Source: Bradyrhizobium sp. 21 (GTDB taxonomy: Bacteria > Pseudomonadota > Alphaproteobacteria > Rhizobiales > Xanthobacteraceae). From it: a stretch of 60,000 bases of DNA. Below the pieces are notes generated by a model, which saw only the letters and a list, made by a program, of their open reading frames with translations, was not told where the DNA came from and searched no databases. Position 1 is the stretch's first letter; the number at the start of each line of letters is the position of its first letter. The DNA lies in the NCBI RefSeq assembly GCF_023073335.1, contig NZ_JADPJG010000012.1, forward strand, positions 160,405 through 220,404, written 5' to 3'. Below, piece after piece: positions 25,415-34,041 of the stretch. Both the position numbers and the translations under genes were made by a program.

Positions 25415-26394
25415 ATGATCACCAAGCGACAATTCGTTCAGGCTGCTGCCTCTGCCGCAGCCGTGCTCGGCGCGCCCCGCGCCTTCGCTCTCGGCAATCC
25501 CTCCTATCCCTCCCACAGCGTGAAATGGGTGGTGCCCTACGCGCCGGGCGGCGCCACCGACGTGCTGTCGCGGCTGCTCTGCCAGCGCCTGTCGGACCGG
25601 CTCGGCCAGACCTTCGTGGTCGAGAACAAGCCCGGCGCGGGCAGCAATATCGGGACCCAAGCGGTGATCACGTCCGCCCCCGATGGTTACACGCTGCTGC
25701 TGACCTCGACCGCGAACGCCATCAACGCCTCGTTCGATCCGGCGCTGCCTTATGATTTCGCCAAGGGCATTGCGCCGGTCGCGGGCGTGGCGCGGATTCC
25801 GCTGGTGCTGCTCGTCAACAACGATCTGCCGGTGAAGAACGTCGCCGACTTCATCGCCCATGCCAAGGCCAATCCCGGCAAGATGTCGATAGCATCCTCC
25901 GGCATCGGCACATCGCTGCATCTCTCCGGCGAACTGTTCAAATCGATGGCCGGCGTGCAGTTCACCCACGTGCCCTATCGCGGCTCGGCACCCGGATTGA
26001 CCGACGTGATGAGTGGCCAGATCCAGGGCATGTTCGACAACGTCACCTCATCCTTCGAGCTGGTGCGCGCCGGCAAGCTGCGCGCGCTCGGCGTCACCAC
26101 ACGCGAGCGTTCGGAGATTCTCCCGGACGTGCCATCGATCGCCGACACGCTTCCCGGCTACGAAACCTCCTCCTTCTACGGCGTCGGAGCTCCGCACGAC
26201 ACGGCGCGCGAGATCGTCGACCTGCTCAATCGCGAGATCGACGCAGCACTGTCAGATGCGGAGATCAGGCTCGGATCGCCGAACTCGGCGCGATCCCACT
26301 GCACGGCAACGCCAATGAATTCGGCGGCATGCTGGCGGCGGAGACTGAGCGTTGGCGCAAGGTGGTCGAGCTGTCGGGGATCAGGAAAGAATAG
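25415..26394 (+). pseudogene. Bug/TctC-family tripartite tricarboxylate transporter binding protein, frameshifted
   Basis: Periplasmic solute-binding protein with a signal peptide (MITKRQFVQAAASAAAVLGAPRAFA) and the Bug blocks WVVPYAPGGATDVLSR, NKPGAGSNIGT and HVPYRGSAPGLTDVMSGQI. After LSDAEIR, at about 26266-26268, the frame shifts: one base appears lost in GAGATCAGGCTCGG. In the +1 frame the coding sense continues as ARIAELGAIPLHGNANEFGG and ends at TAG 26392-26394, the normal family C-terminus. As read, the open frame runs on to 26554 with a foreign tail overlapping the next gene. Either a recent pseudogene or a sequencing error. No TctA/TctB partner is nearby. SD GGAGAG supports the start. 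Confidence 0.85.
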
Positions 26395-26496
26395 CGACCT
26401 GGCCGAGCGGCTTCGGTCTCACGAGGCTAGGCTGCGCCGGGCAAACGGGCTAGGCTTTCTACCCTGCGTTGTTCGACTACGAAAGGGAGACGACCC

Positions 26497-27201
26497 GTGG
26501 CTCTCGACTCCTCGGAATTTCCTGTCCAGGCAGCCCCGTTCGAGCAGCCGCTGACCAATTTTGCCGGCCGCTTAAAGCACGGACAGGTCAAGGTGATCGC
26601 GATCGGCTCGTCGACCACGGCCGGTGAAGGAGGCATCGCACCCTATCCGCAGCGGCTGCTGGCTGACCTTCGGATCAAATTTCCAAATGTCGAAATCGAG
26701 GTGATCAACCGAGGCGTTGGTGGCGAAGACGCTCCTTTGGAGCTGAAGCGGTTCGACCATGACGTCTTCGATCTGAGACCCGATCTCGTCATCTGGCAGG
26801 TCGGCACAAATTCGGTTTGGCAACCCGCCGGCCCCTCGTTCGCGGACACCACGAAAGACATCCGTGAAGGTGTTGACCGGCTGCTCGACGCCAAGCGGAT
26901 CGACGTGATCCTGATGGACCTGCAATATGTGCCTGCGGTGCTGACACCGACCACCCGCAAAAAGGCAGACGCCATGGTCGAGGCAATCAGCCAGATCGCA
27001 CACGAGAAAGGCGTCAACGTCTTCCGCCGCTTCGCGCTGATGAAGGGTTGGCACGATGTTGCAAAGATTGCGTTCGACCGCATGGTCGACCCGGGCGATG
27101 ACACCAGGCTGCACGCCAGCGACTGGACCACCGACAAGATGACCTGGCAATTGACCGACGCGATCTTCACCGCGGTCAACAAGGCGCCTCACGACACCTA
27201 G
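26497..27201 (+). CDS. SGNH/GDSL-family hydrolase
   Basis: A protein of 234 residues starting at a GTG with AGGGAG upstream. Block I is IAIGSSTTAGEGG with the catalytic serine, block II is NRGVGGEDAP, block III QVGTNSVW (Asn oxyanion residue), and block V has the D-x-x-L-H-x pattern GDDTRLHASDW with the catalytic His. No signal peptide is seen, so it is cytoplasmic or exported otherwise. Likely an esterase or acyl hydrolase on small esters or glycans. It overlaps the frameshifted tail of the gene before it. Confidence 0.85.
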   Translation: MALDSSEFPVQAAPFEQPLTNFAGRLKHGQVKVIAIGSSTTAGEGGIAPYPQRLLADLRIKFPNVEIEVINRGVGGEDAPLELKRFDHDVFDLRPDLVIWQVGTNSVWQPAGPSFADTTKDIREGVDRLLDAKRIDVILMDLQYVPAVLTPTTRKKADAMVEAISQIAHEKGVNVFRRFALMKGWHDVAKIAFDRMVDPGDDTRLHASDWTTDKMTWQLTDAIFTAVNKAPHDT

Positions 27202-27222
27202 TTCTCCATGCTGCAGTGGGCG

Positions 27223-27492
27223 CTAGCCGCTTCGCCTGTGGCGCAAGCGCTGAGGCGGCGCGTTGACCGGATAATACGGATTGAGTTCGCAGCTCGCGGC
27301 GCGGCCTGTCGCCGTGGCGTGGCACTGCGGCAGCGAGGTGAAGGAGCAATCGTACCACTCCCCGCCGCCACCGCTCGAGCCGGAATAGACGTGCATGCAG
27401 ACGGGATAGCGGGGATCGAAGGTTTGCGCGCGCGACGGCGTGGCTGCAAGCAATGCACCGGCGATCGCGATCAAGCCGAATGAGCGACGCAT
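27223..27492 (-). CDS. DUF3551-family small secreted protein, copy 1
   Basis: A protein of 89 residues with a signal peptide (MRRSFGLIAIAGALLAATPSRAQ). The mature part has DPRYPVCMHVY, WYDCSFTSLPQCHATA and GRAASCELNPYY: four cysteines at conserved places, matching the copy 34 bases upstream in transcription. Such Cys-patterned proteins are common in Bradyrhizobium; function unknown. Its ATG has GGGA about nine bases ahead. The two genes are arranged head to tail, so tandem duplication is the likely origin. Confidence 0.8.
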   Translation of the reverse strand: MRRSFGLIAIAGALLAATPSRAQTFDPRYPVCMHVYSGSSGGGGEWYDCSFTSLPQCHATATGRAASCELNPYYPVNAPPQRLRHRRSG

Positions 27493-27526
27493 AAAAAATG
27501 TCCCGGAAATTCGCAATCGCCGATCG

Positions 27527-27805
27527 CTAGTGCACCTTCTTGTGACGCCGGCGCGGCGCCGGCGGCGGTTCGTCGAAGGCGTAATAGGGATTGACGTCGC
27601 AGCTCGCCGAGCGGCCCGACGCCGTGGCGCGGCACTGTGGGACCGAGGTGAAGGAGCAGTCGTAATAGTCGCCGCCGCCTCCCCTCCCGCCCGGCGAATA
27701 GACGTGCATGCACACCGGATAGCGCGGATCATAGGTCTGGGCGCCGGCATCTGCCGCCACGAACAGCGTGGCAATCGCAGTGAGGGTCAGGATCGGCAAA
27801 CGCAT
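27527..27805 (-). CDS. DUF3551-family small secreted protein, copy 2
   Basis: A protein of 92 residues with a signal peptide (MRLPILTLTAIATLFVAADAGAQ) and the same four-cysteine core: DPRYPVCMHVY, YYDCSFTSVPQCRATA and GRSASCDVNPYYAF. The two copies share the mature region almost residue for residue, while signal peptides and tails differ. This one ends in a basic tail (PAPRRRHKKVH). SD GAGGAT lies about ten bases before the ATG. Function unknown. Confidence 0.8.
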   Translation of the reverse strand: MRLPILTLTAIATLFVAADAGAQTYDPRYPVCMHVYSPGGRGGGGDYYDCSFTSVPQCRATASGRSASCDVNPYYAFDEPPPAPRRRHKKVH

Positions 27806-27932
27806 GGAAAATCCTCGAATCGGTCGTGTCGGCGGCCCGGATACCGGCCGCCTCCTATGGCATAACACCACGGTAGAGGCGACTGTTCCTGCGTGCAGAT
27901 GACGGCAAGGTGAGTGCGGTGCGCCGCCCTCG

Positions 27933-29810
27933 TTACCCCCCGAGCCCCTGCAACACCAGCCGGTTCAACCTCGCTGCAAACGCAGCCGGATCTTCCGGCA
28001 ATTCGCCGTCCAGGATCTGCGCCTGTTCGAGCAGGAGCAGGCTGAGATCGTCGACCGCGTTGGAGCCGGCCTGAGCCTTCGTGATCGCCGTGACCAGCGG
28101 ATGGCGCAGATTGATCTCGAGGATCGGCTTGGTGCGCATGCCGCGGTTCTGCTGCGCCAGGATGCGCTCGAGTTCGCGACTCGGGCCCTGGCTGTCGGCG
28201 ACGAGGCAGGAGGCGGAGCTGGTGAGACGCGTCGAGGCCTTGACGTCGCTGACGCGCTCGCCGAGCGCGGCCTTGATCACGGCGATGGTGGCGGCCTCGT
28301 CGGCGGCCGGCTCGTCCTTCTTCGCCTCCTCCGCCGCATCGACGCGCGGGATCAGGTCGACATTGAGATCGCCCTGGCTCAGCGACTTCAGGGGTTTGCC
28401 GTCGAACTCCGACGGCATCGAGGTCCAGAAGGCGTCGACGGGATCGGACAGCAGCAGCACTTCGATGCCGCGCGCGGTCGCCGCCTCGAGCCGGGGGCTC
28501 GCCTTCAGCCGCTCGATGCTGTCGCCGACGAGATAGTAGATCTCGGTCTGGTTCGGCTTGAAATCGGCAATGACGTCCTTGAGCGAGCGCTTCTCGCCCG
28601 AGGTCGTGGTGAAACGCGACAGCGCGAGCAGCTTTTCGCGGCGCTCGAAATCCTCGTAGATGCCTTCCTTCAGCACCGCGCCGAAGGCCTCCCATATTTT
28701 CGCAAAGTTCTCCGGATCTTTCTCCGCAAGGCTTTCGAGCTCGGACACCACGCGCGTCGCGACCGCCTTGCGGATCTGCGCGAGTTGCGGATTGTTCTGG
28801 AGCATCTCGCGGGAGATGTTGAGCGGGAGATCCTCGCTGTCGACGACACCGCGGACGAAGCGCAGATAGCCCGGCAGCAGATCGGCGTCATCGGTGATGA
28901 AGACGCGCCGGACATAGAGTTTGACGCGCCCCTTGCGCGAAGGCTCGAACAGGTCGAACGGTTTTGTCGAGGGCGCGAACAGCAGCACGGCGTAGGAATA
29001 GCGGCCTTCCGCACGGTAATGCAGCGTCATCGCGGGATCGTCGAAGGCGGATGCGATCTGCTGATAGGCCTTCTTGTAGTCCTCGGCCGTCAGCTCCGAT
29101 TTCGAGCGCTGCCACAGCGCGCTTGCCGAATTGATCTGGCGCGGCTCGCCCTCTTCAGGCACGAGCTCGATCGGAAACAGGATATTGTCGGAATAGGCGC
29201 CGACGACGCGCTCGATCTCGTAAGCTTCGAGATATTTCTTCGCGTCGTCCTTCACATGCAGGACGATCTCGGTGCCCCGCGCCACGCGCGCCGCTTCCTC
29301 GTCACTGGCCCGCGCGATCTCGAAGCCGGAGCCGCCGGACGAGGTCCAGGTCCAGACATCGCTCTCGCCGGCGCGGCGGCTGACGACGACGATCTTCTCG
29401 GCGACCATGAAGGCGGAATAGAAGCCGACGCCGAACTGGCCGATCAGGCCAAGGCCCTCCTTGGCCTCCTTCAGCTTCGAGACGAAAGCCTTGGTGCCGG
29501 AGCGGGCAATGGTGCCGAGATGGTCGATCAACTCCTGCCGCTCCATGCCGATGCCGTTGTCGGCGATCGTGAGCGTTCCGGCCGTCTTGTTCGGACTGAT
29601 CCGGATCTTGAGCGGGTCGCCCTCGCCCAGCAGCGCCGGATTGGCGATGGCCTCATAGCGCAACTTGTCGCAGGCATCCGAGGCGTTGGAAACGAGCTCG
29701 CGCAGGAAGATGTCGGTCTCGGAGTAGACCGAGTGCACCATCAGGTGCAAAAGCTCGGAAACTTCGGCCTGGAATGGCTGTGTATGCGCGGCCGTATCTG
29801 ACGTCGTCAT
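27933..29810 (-). CDS. htpG: Molecular chaperone HtpG (Hsp90)
   Basis: Dimeric ATP-dependent chaperone; 625 residues, the normal length. The N-terminal ATPase domain has [34 protein letters not shown] and [14 protein letters not shown], the Bergerat fold motifs. The middle domain holds [38 protein letters not shown], followed by a C-terminal dimerisation region. Soluble. Single gene with its own 151-base upstream gap; no heat-shock element is clear. A 566-codon plus-strand frame opposite it is an antisense artefact. Confidence 0.96.
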   Translation of the reverse strand: MTTSDTAAHTQPFQAEVSELLHLMVHSVYSETDIFLRELVSNASDACDKLRYEAIANPALLGEGDPLKIRISPNKTAGTLTIADNGIGMERQELIDHLGTIARSGTKAFVSKLKEAKEGLGLIGQFGVGFYSAFMVAEKIVVVSRRAGESDVWTWTSSGGSGFEIARASDEEAARVARGTEIVLHVKDDAKKYLEAYEIERVVGAYSDNILFPIELVPEEGEPRQINSASALWQRSKSELTAEDYKKAYQQIASAFDDPAMTLHYRAEGRYSYAVLLFAPSTKPFDLFEPSRKGRVKLYVRRVFITDDADLLPGYLRFVRGVVDSEDLPLNISREMLQNNPQLAQIRKAVATRVVSELESLAEKDPENFAKIWEAFGAVLKEGIYEDFERREKLLALSRFTTTSGEKRSLKDVIADFKPNQTEIYYLVGDSIERLKASPRLEAATARGIEVLLLSDPVDAFWTSMPSEFDGKPLKSLSQGDLNVDLIPRVDAAEEAKKDEPAADEAATIAVIKAALGERVSDVKASTRLTSSASCLVADSQGPSRELERILAQQNRGMRTKPILEINLRHPLVTAITKAQAGSNAVDDLSLLLLEQAQILDGELPEDPAAFAARLNRLVLQGLGG

Positions 29811-29961
29811 GCGTTTACCCGGTCAATCAAAAGGGGGAAGAAACCCGGGATATAACGCGATGGGATAGGGGATCAAGTGGACAAGAAAGATCGCCCTCCC
29901 GTGGGAAAGGCGATTTGTCCGTGGGGCCCAGGCGTGGGGGCCCAGGTCGGGCGCAGGCAGA

Positions 29962-30369
29962 TCAGGTCACACAGCGGCCGGGCTGGAGCAGCTTGGCGAC
30001 CTCGGTCAGGGAGCTGACCATCGGCTCGCAGGCAATTGTCGGCTTGCTGCGGCCTTGCTTCTGGGTTTTCTGGCTGGGGAGCAGCACCGGTGGCTTGGCA
30101 TTGCCGATTTCCATGACCGCGGGGACCCGCAACAAGACCGACGTGTCGGCGAGGTCGTTCAGGCGCATCGACACGGTGCGGGTGGGAACCGCGGTCTCCT
30201 TGAGATTGGTGAGCCGGTCAGCTTTGCCGGCACGATTGACGACATCGCCCGACTTGTCCCCGACAGCCTGCCAGCGGCCAGCGAGGTCATGGCCAAAGGC
30301 CAGTTGCGCGGCGCCGAGCGTGGCGGCAATCGCGACTGCCGCCAAAAATCCCTTGTAAATCTGTGACAT
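29962..30369 (-). CDS. Secreted hypothetical protein
   Basis: A protein of 135 residues with a signal peptide (MSQIYKGFLAAVAIAATLGAAQLAFG). The mature region is basic and includes VSMRLNDLADTSVLLRVPAVMEIG and a C-terminal pair of cysteines (IACEP and GRCVT). No domain is recognised. ATG 30367-30369 has GAGGGATC about ten bases ahead; a start at 30408 would displace the signal peptide. It stands alone downstream of a roughly 250-base gap in which I see no other gene. Confidence 0.65.
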   Translation of the reverse strand: MSQIYKGFLAAVAIAATLGAAQLAFGHDLAGRWQAVGDKSGDVVNRAGKADRLTNLKETAVPTRTVSMRLNDLADTSVLLRVPAVMEIGNAKPPVLLPSQKTQKQGRSKPTIACEPMVSSLTEVAKLLQPGRCVT

Positions 30370-30620
30370 GGCTGTCGATCCCTCGCCCCATGGCGATCGC
30401 GGGAACAACGCAAGGACAGGACCAGGAGTTCTGAGTCGTTAAGATCACTTAACCGTGTGCCAAACGCACCGCAGGCGGCGTAAAAAAATTTGCCCCTGCC
30501 TGGAACGACTTCCGCGCCCGGGAGTCTGTTCAACAGCCGGCTATTCCCCCCTGCCCCATAAGCCGGCGACGTAGGGCGCGACTGTGGTGATGCCAGTCGC
30601 GCCTTACTTTTGTCTGGAGT

Positions 30621-31220
30621 TCACTTCGCCTTCCCAGCCAGCCACTCCCGCCCTTCACTGTACAGCTTCTCGACCTCGGCACCGATCAGACCCGGCATGT
30701 CGCGCTTGACCTTGTAGCCGATGAGCTCCTGCATGTAGGCGAGGTGGCGGTAGCCCTCGGGGAGCGTGGCGAGCGCCTGCTGGTCGAGGCGAAGTGTCGC
30801 TGCGGGATCAACCGGGTCGATCCGGTCCTTCTCGTAGATCGGCTGGCGGCGGACGATGCCCCACGCGCCTGACCGCTTCTCCAGAAAATCGTAGAAGCGC
30901 CCGGTGCAGACGACGTCGCAGAGCACGTCGTGCACCGGGGCGCGCTGCGAGATCGTCATCTTGGTCTGGGCGATGGCCCGCTCGCCCGCGAGATCGATGC
31001 TGGTGCCGCCCAGGAAATGCAGGATGCGCACGCCCTTGGCAAAGCCTTCTTGGCTGACCCGCATGAAATCCCGCGCCGGCCCCTGAAACCAGGTGGCGGA
31101 CATCCAGCCCTCTTCGTGCCAGACGGTGGCAAAGCGCTCCCAGTCGCCGGCATCGCGCCAGACCGCCCAGTTCTCGACGAGGTCGCGGATGGCGAGGCGA
31201 TCGAGGAGCTGCTGGTCCAT
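30621..31220 (-). CDS. SnoaL/NTF2-like-fold protein
   Basis: A protein of 199 residues starting MDQQLLDRLAIRDLVENWAVWRDAGDWERF, the characteristic beginning of SnoaL-like and dehydratase-like NTF2 proteins, where a Tyr/Trp and Asp shape the cavity. Further on: GGTSIDLAGERAIAQTKMTI and FYDFLEKRSGAWGIVRR. The ligand or reaction is unknown; relatives act as small-molecule isomerases, dehydratases or ring-hydroxylating dioxygenase beta-like proteins. ATG 31218-31220 has GGAGA seven bases upstream. No operon partner. Confidence 0.75.
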   Translation of the reverse strand: MDQQLLDRLAIRDLVENWAVWRDAGDWERFATVWHEEGWMSATWFQGPARDFMRVSQEGFAKGVRILHFLGGTSIDLAGERAIAQTKMTISQRAPVHDVLCDVVCTGRFYDFLEKRSGAWGIVRRQPIYEKDRIDPVDPAATLRLDQQALATLPEGYRHLAYMQELIGYKVKRDMPGLIGAEVEKLYSEGREWLAGKAK

Positions 31221-31315
31221 GAACACGTCTCCGATGGCACTGCGGCTGCCACGCGGCCGCTGCACGAGGTATGAGTTGCGAATTCGATGGCCGTCAAGCG
31301 TGGGCAACCCGGTCA

Positions 31316-31349
31316 ATAAAAATCCGGCACACCTTGCGGCGCGCCGGAT
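31316..31349 (-). terminator. Rho-independent terminator after phyR
   Basis: On the minus strand ATCCGGC, a 14-base GC-rich loop region and GCCGGAT are followed by TTTTATTG. It lies about 40 bases past the PhyR stop and fits an intrinsic terminator for that transcript. Confidence 0.6.
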
Positions 31350-31385
31350 CAGATCATCTTCCGTCAAATGCGGGGCGCTGGCGCC

Positions 31386-32192
31386 TTACGCCGCCGGCAC
31401 CTTCGGCGCGCGGTTGCGCGAGTTGCGCTGGAAGAACAGAGCCTGACTCGCCACCGCCGACACCATCGCGGGCTGGAACGGCTTTGAGATCAGGAACGCC
31501 GGCTCGGGGCGCTCGCCGGTGAGGAAGCGCTCCGGATAGGCGGTGATGAATACCACCGGCACCTCGAAGGTGCGGAGCAGCTCGTTGACGGCGTCGAGGC
31601 CCGACGATCCGTCGGCGAGCTGGATGTCGGCGAGGATCAGGCCGGGCCGCTTGTTCTTGGCCAGCGCCACCGCATCGGCGTGGGTGCGCGCGACGCCCAC
31701 GACATTGTGGCCGAGATTCTTCACCAGGCTCTCGAGGTCCATGGCGATGAAGGTCTCATCCTCGATGATCAGCACGTCGGTGGCGATCTCGGCGGCCATC
31801 TCGCGTCCCGCGGCGTCCGCAAGCCGCCGCGTCTCGGCGACGTCGGTGCCGAGGATGTAGCCGACTTCCTCTTCCGAAAATCCCTCGAGCGAGAGCAACA
31901 GGAAAGCCTGTCGCGGCAGGGGCGTGATGTTCGACAGCCGCCGCTCCGGCGGCATCGGCAGGGTCGTCACCTCGGCATCGTCATTGACGGAAACGGAATT
32001 CCAGATCTGGGTGAACAGCCGGAACAGGCCGGCGCGGGGACCATGGGTCTCGTCGAGCACCGCCGGATCCCCCAGCATGGCTTCCAACATGGCTGCGACG
32101 TAGGCGTCGCCGGAAGACTGGCTGCCCGTCAGGGCGCGTGCGTACCGGCGCAACAACGGCAAGTGTTCAGCAACAAGCTGTGAACGGGACAT
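31386..32192 (-). CDS. phyR: General stress response regulator PhyR
   Basis: Anti-anti-sigma factor of the alphaproteobacterial general stress response, 268 residues. The N-terminal half (1-135) mimics an ECF sigma factor, with PLPRQAFLLLSLEGFSEEEVGYILG resembling region 4. The C-terminal half (139-258) is a receiver domain with IIEDE, phospho-acceptor D189 in LILADIQ, and ISKP. When phosphorylated it releases the sigma-like domain to bind NepR. ATG 32190-32192 has GGAGTGGGG ahead; a GTG six bases earlier is possible. Divergent from nepR-ecfG, with its own EcfG-like promoter. Confidence 0.96.
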   Translation of the reverse strand: MSRSQLVAEHLPLLRRYARALTGSQSSGDAYVAAMLEAMLGDPAVLDETHGPRAGLFRLFTQIWNSVSVNDDAEVTTLPMPPERRLSNITPLPRQAFLLLSLEGFSEEEVGYILGTDVAETRRLADAAGREMAAEIATDVLIIEDETFIAMDLESLVKNLGHNVVGVARTHADAVALAKNKRPGLILADIQLADGSSGLDAVNELLRTFEVPVVFITAYPERFLTGERPEPAFLISKPFQPAMVSAVASQALFFQRNSRNRAPKVPAA

Positions 32193-32274
32193 CCCCACTC
32201 CATTTATTTAATCTTCGGGCCAACCTTGAGATGCAGGCGTATGCGGGGGGGCCGGGTTCCCCTGCTGGGCTGAT

Positions 32275-32299
32275 TACGCCTCAGCCTCACAAAAGTTCC
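32275..32299 (-). promoter_or_regulatory. EcfG-type promoter of phyR
   Basis: Minus strand GGAAC (32299-32295), 16 bases, CGTA (32278-32275): exact -35 and three of four bases of the -10 CGTT. It points to phyR and implies positive feedback by EcfG. Confidence 0.65.
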
Positions 32300-32309
32300 G
32301 CAGCGGGGC

Positions 32310-32334
32310 GGAACTTTTTCTCGCAGCTCGCATT
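32310..32334 (+). promoter_or_regulatory. EcfG-type promoter of nepR-ecfG
   Basis: Plus strand GGAAC (32310-32314), 16 bases, CATT (32331-32334). With the phyR site it forms a palindromic centre, GTTCCGC-N6-GCGGAAC (32295-32314), so the two -35 elements are back to back. Confidence 0.65.
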
Positions 32335-32416
32335 GAGCCTATCTAGGGAACGGCTCCCGGTTGAGAGAACTTCTCGATTTTACAGTCACTTAACTCGGGG
32401 AAACGCGGAACAGGTC

Positions 32417-32647
32417 ATGAAAGATCTCAAGTCTCAAGCCAGCAAAAGCACGACCCCCGGTAAGGGAGGGCTCACTCCAGAGATCCAATCCCGGATCGGC
32501 CATCAGTTGCGCGCCATGTATGACGACGTGGTGCGGCAGGGGGTTCCGGACCGGTTCGCGGAACTGATCAAGAAGCTTGATGCGCCGGGAGCGACACCCC
32601 AAGTGGAAAATGGTGGCGGATCCAACGACAACAATGGGAGGGATTGA
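32417..32647 (+). CDS. nepR: Anti-sigma factor NepR
   Basis: A protein of 76 residues starting MKDLKSQASKSTTPGKGG. The conserved NepR core is LTPEIQSRIGHQLRAMYDDVVRQGVPDRFAELIKKLD, two helices that clamp EcfG or, under stress, PhyR; the ends are disordered. An upstream in-frame start at 32138 would read back over the promoters and phyR, so ATG 32417 is chosen. Its stop TGA overlaps the EcfG start by one base (TGATG), coupling inhibitor and sigma factor. Confidence 0.95.
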   Translation: MKDLKSQASKSTTPGKGGLTPEIQSRIGHQLRAMYDDVVRQGVPDRFAELIKKLDAPGATPQVENGGGSNDNNGRD

Positions 32648-33195
32648 TGCCTCTCACGGACTCCCTGCGTAACGACATTCTGGCGGCCGTGCCCAGCCTG
32701 CGCGCGTTCGCCATCTCGCTCAGCGGCAATGCCGACCGCGCCGACGACCTGGTCCAGGAGACGCTGTTGCGCGCGCTCGCCAACATCGACTCATTCCAGC
32801 CCGGCTCCAACCTGCCGGCGTGGCTGTTCACGATCCTGCGCAACCTGTTCCGCTCCGACTATCGCAAGCGGCGGCGGGAGGTTGAGGACGCGGAGGGCAA
32901 CTATGCCAAGACGCTGAAGACGCAGCCTTCGCAGAACGCTCATCTCGAGTTCGAGGAGTTCCGCACGGCGCTCGAGAAGCTTCCACAGGACCAGCGCGAA
33001 GCGCTGATCCTGGTCGGCGCCTCCGGATTCTCCTACGAGGATGCGGCTTCGATCTGCGGCTGCGCAGTCGGCACGATCAAGAGCCGTGTCAACCGCGCGC
33101 GCTCCAAGCTCGCGGCGCTGCTCTATGTCGACGGCGCCGAGGATTTTGGGCCGGACGAGACCATTCGGGCCGTGATTGGCGGCAGCGGCGGTTAG
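32647..33195 (+). CDS. ecfG: General stress ECF sigma factor EcfG
   Basis: ECF sigma factor of 182 residues. Region 2 spans LRAFAISLSGNADRADDLVQETLLRALANIDSFQPGSNLPAWLFTILRN, the hallmark of the ECF15/EcfG group. Region 4 spans ALEKLPQDQREALILVGASGFSYEDAASICGCAVGTIKSRVNRARSKL. It recognises GGAAC-N16/17-CGTT. SD GGGAGGG is four bases before the ATG. NepR holds it inactive until phosphorylated PhyR intervenes. Several exact target sites occur elsewhere in the window. Confidence 0.96.
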   Translation: MPLTDSLRNDILAAVPSLRAFAISLSGNADRADDLVQETLLRALANIDSFQPGSNLPAWLFTILRNLFRSDYRKRRREVEDAEGNYAKTLKTQPSQNAHLEFEEFRTALEKLPQDQREALILVGASGFSYEDAASICGCAVGTIKSRVNRARSKLAALLYVDGAEDFGPDETIRAVIGGSGG

Positions 33196-33230
33196 CGGCC
33201 GGCGTCAACGGACACACCGAACGAGACGTG

Positions 33231-33256
33231 AAGACGGCCGTTGAAGCGGCCGTCTT
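33231..33256. terminator. Strong terminator between ecfG and nitroreductase
   Basis: A perfect 10-base stem, AAGACGGCCG/CGGCCGTCTT, with loop TTGAAG. It lies between convergent genes and could stop transcription from both sides, although the T run is short. Confidence 0.7.
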
Positions 33257-33264
33257 AGCGCGTG

Positions 33265-33978
33265 TCACTCCTCCACGAACGTCACGGTTTCAGCGACGCT
33301 GGCCCGCGAGGTGCGGTAGCTGTTGACCTTGTGGGCGTCGTCGGCGTAGCCGAACGAGATGCCGCAGACGATGCGGCGGTCATCAGGCAGATTGAAATGG
33401 CGGCGGATCAGGCCGGAGTGGCGCGCAAGCGCCGCCTGCGGAACCGTGCCGAGCCCGAGCGCTTGCGCGGCCAGCATGAAATTACTGACATACGCACCGC
33501 AATCGATCGCACCGTAAATGCCGAGCGGTTCGTTGGTGTGGATGATGGCGACATGTGGCGCGCCGAAGAAATTGTAGTTCTCCAGCGCCTGCTTGGCATA
33601 GGCCATCCTGTCGCCCCTGATGATGCCGAGCGTGTTGTAAAGCTGGAAGCCGCTCTCGCGGCGGCGTTCGAGATAGGTGCCGACATATTCGCGGGGCGGC
33701 GTGAAATCGTAATCGTCGCCGAGCCCGCCAGATGCTTCCGCGTAAATCAGCTTGCGGAAGCGTTCCTTGGCCTCGCCGCTGGCGATGACGACCTGCCAGG
33801 GCTGGCTGTTGCACCACGACGCCGTGCGCTGCGCGGTGGTCAGCACGTGTTCAATCGTGGCGCGATCGACTTCCTTGGGGAGAAAGGCGCGGACGGAGTA
33901 GCGCTCGTTCAGGAGCTCTTCGAGCACGCCGATGCGGTCTTCGGTGGAGTAGTTTGCGTTGGGCACTTTGGCGTCCAT
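33265..33978 (-). CDS. Nitroreductase-family flavoprotein
   Basis: FMN-dependent oxidoreductase of 237 residues. RYSVRAFLPKEVDRATIEHVLTTAQRTASWCNSQPWQVVIASG is the standard N-terminal FMN-binding segment (R-x-S-x-R and N-x-Q-P-W). The central GIYGAIDCGAYVSNFMLAAQALGLGTVPQAA helps form the dimer, and GISFGYAD is the C-terminal block. Physiological substrate unknown; such enzymes reduce quinones, enones or nitroaromatics. Convergent with ecfG. The start of the acyl-CoA dehydrogenase block follows after a short repeat. Confidence 0.9.
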   Translation of the reverse strand: MDAKVPNANYSTEDRIGVLEELLNERYSVRAFLPKEVDRATIEHVLTTAQRTASWCNSQPWQVVIASGEAKERFRKLIYAEASGGLGDDYDFTPPREYVGTYLERRRESGFQLYNTLGIIRGDRMAYAKQALENYNFFGAPHVAIIHTNEPLGIYGAIDCGAYVSNFMLAAQALGLGTVPQAALARHSGLIRRHFNLPDDRRIVCGISFGYADDAHKVNSYRTSRASVAETVTFVEE

Positions 33979-33994
33979 GATCTGCCTCGTTTTC

Positions 33995-34032
33995 GTGCCC
34001 CGGAGCGGCGCATTGCGCCGTGTCCGGGACAG
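33995..34032. repeat. Palindromic repeat family A, short copy
   Basis: GTGCCCCGGAGCGGCG, then CATTG and CGCCGTGTCCGGGACAG. It shares both ends with the longer copies at 35305 and 49592 but lacks their middle. Immediately downstream of an acyl-CoA dehydrogenase stop. Confidence 0.6.
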
Positions 34033-34041
34033 GAAGAATCT

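Noticed and set aside
27864..27889. GGAAC-N17-TGTT on the minus strand, upstream of the DUF3551 pair
   Set aside because: One mismatch in the -10; possible weak EcfG site, but not strong enough without expression data.
28101..29801. Plus-strand open frame of 566 codons opposite htpG
   Set aside because: High-GC codon bias leaves antisense frames open. htpG on the other strand has every Hsp90 motif; this product has low-complexity His/Arg/Leu composition.
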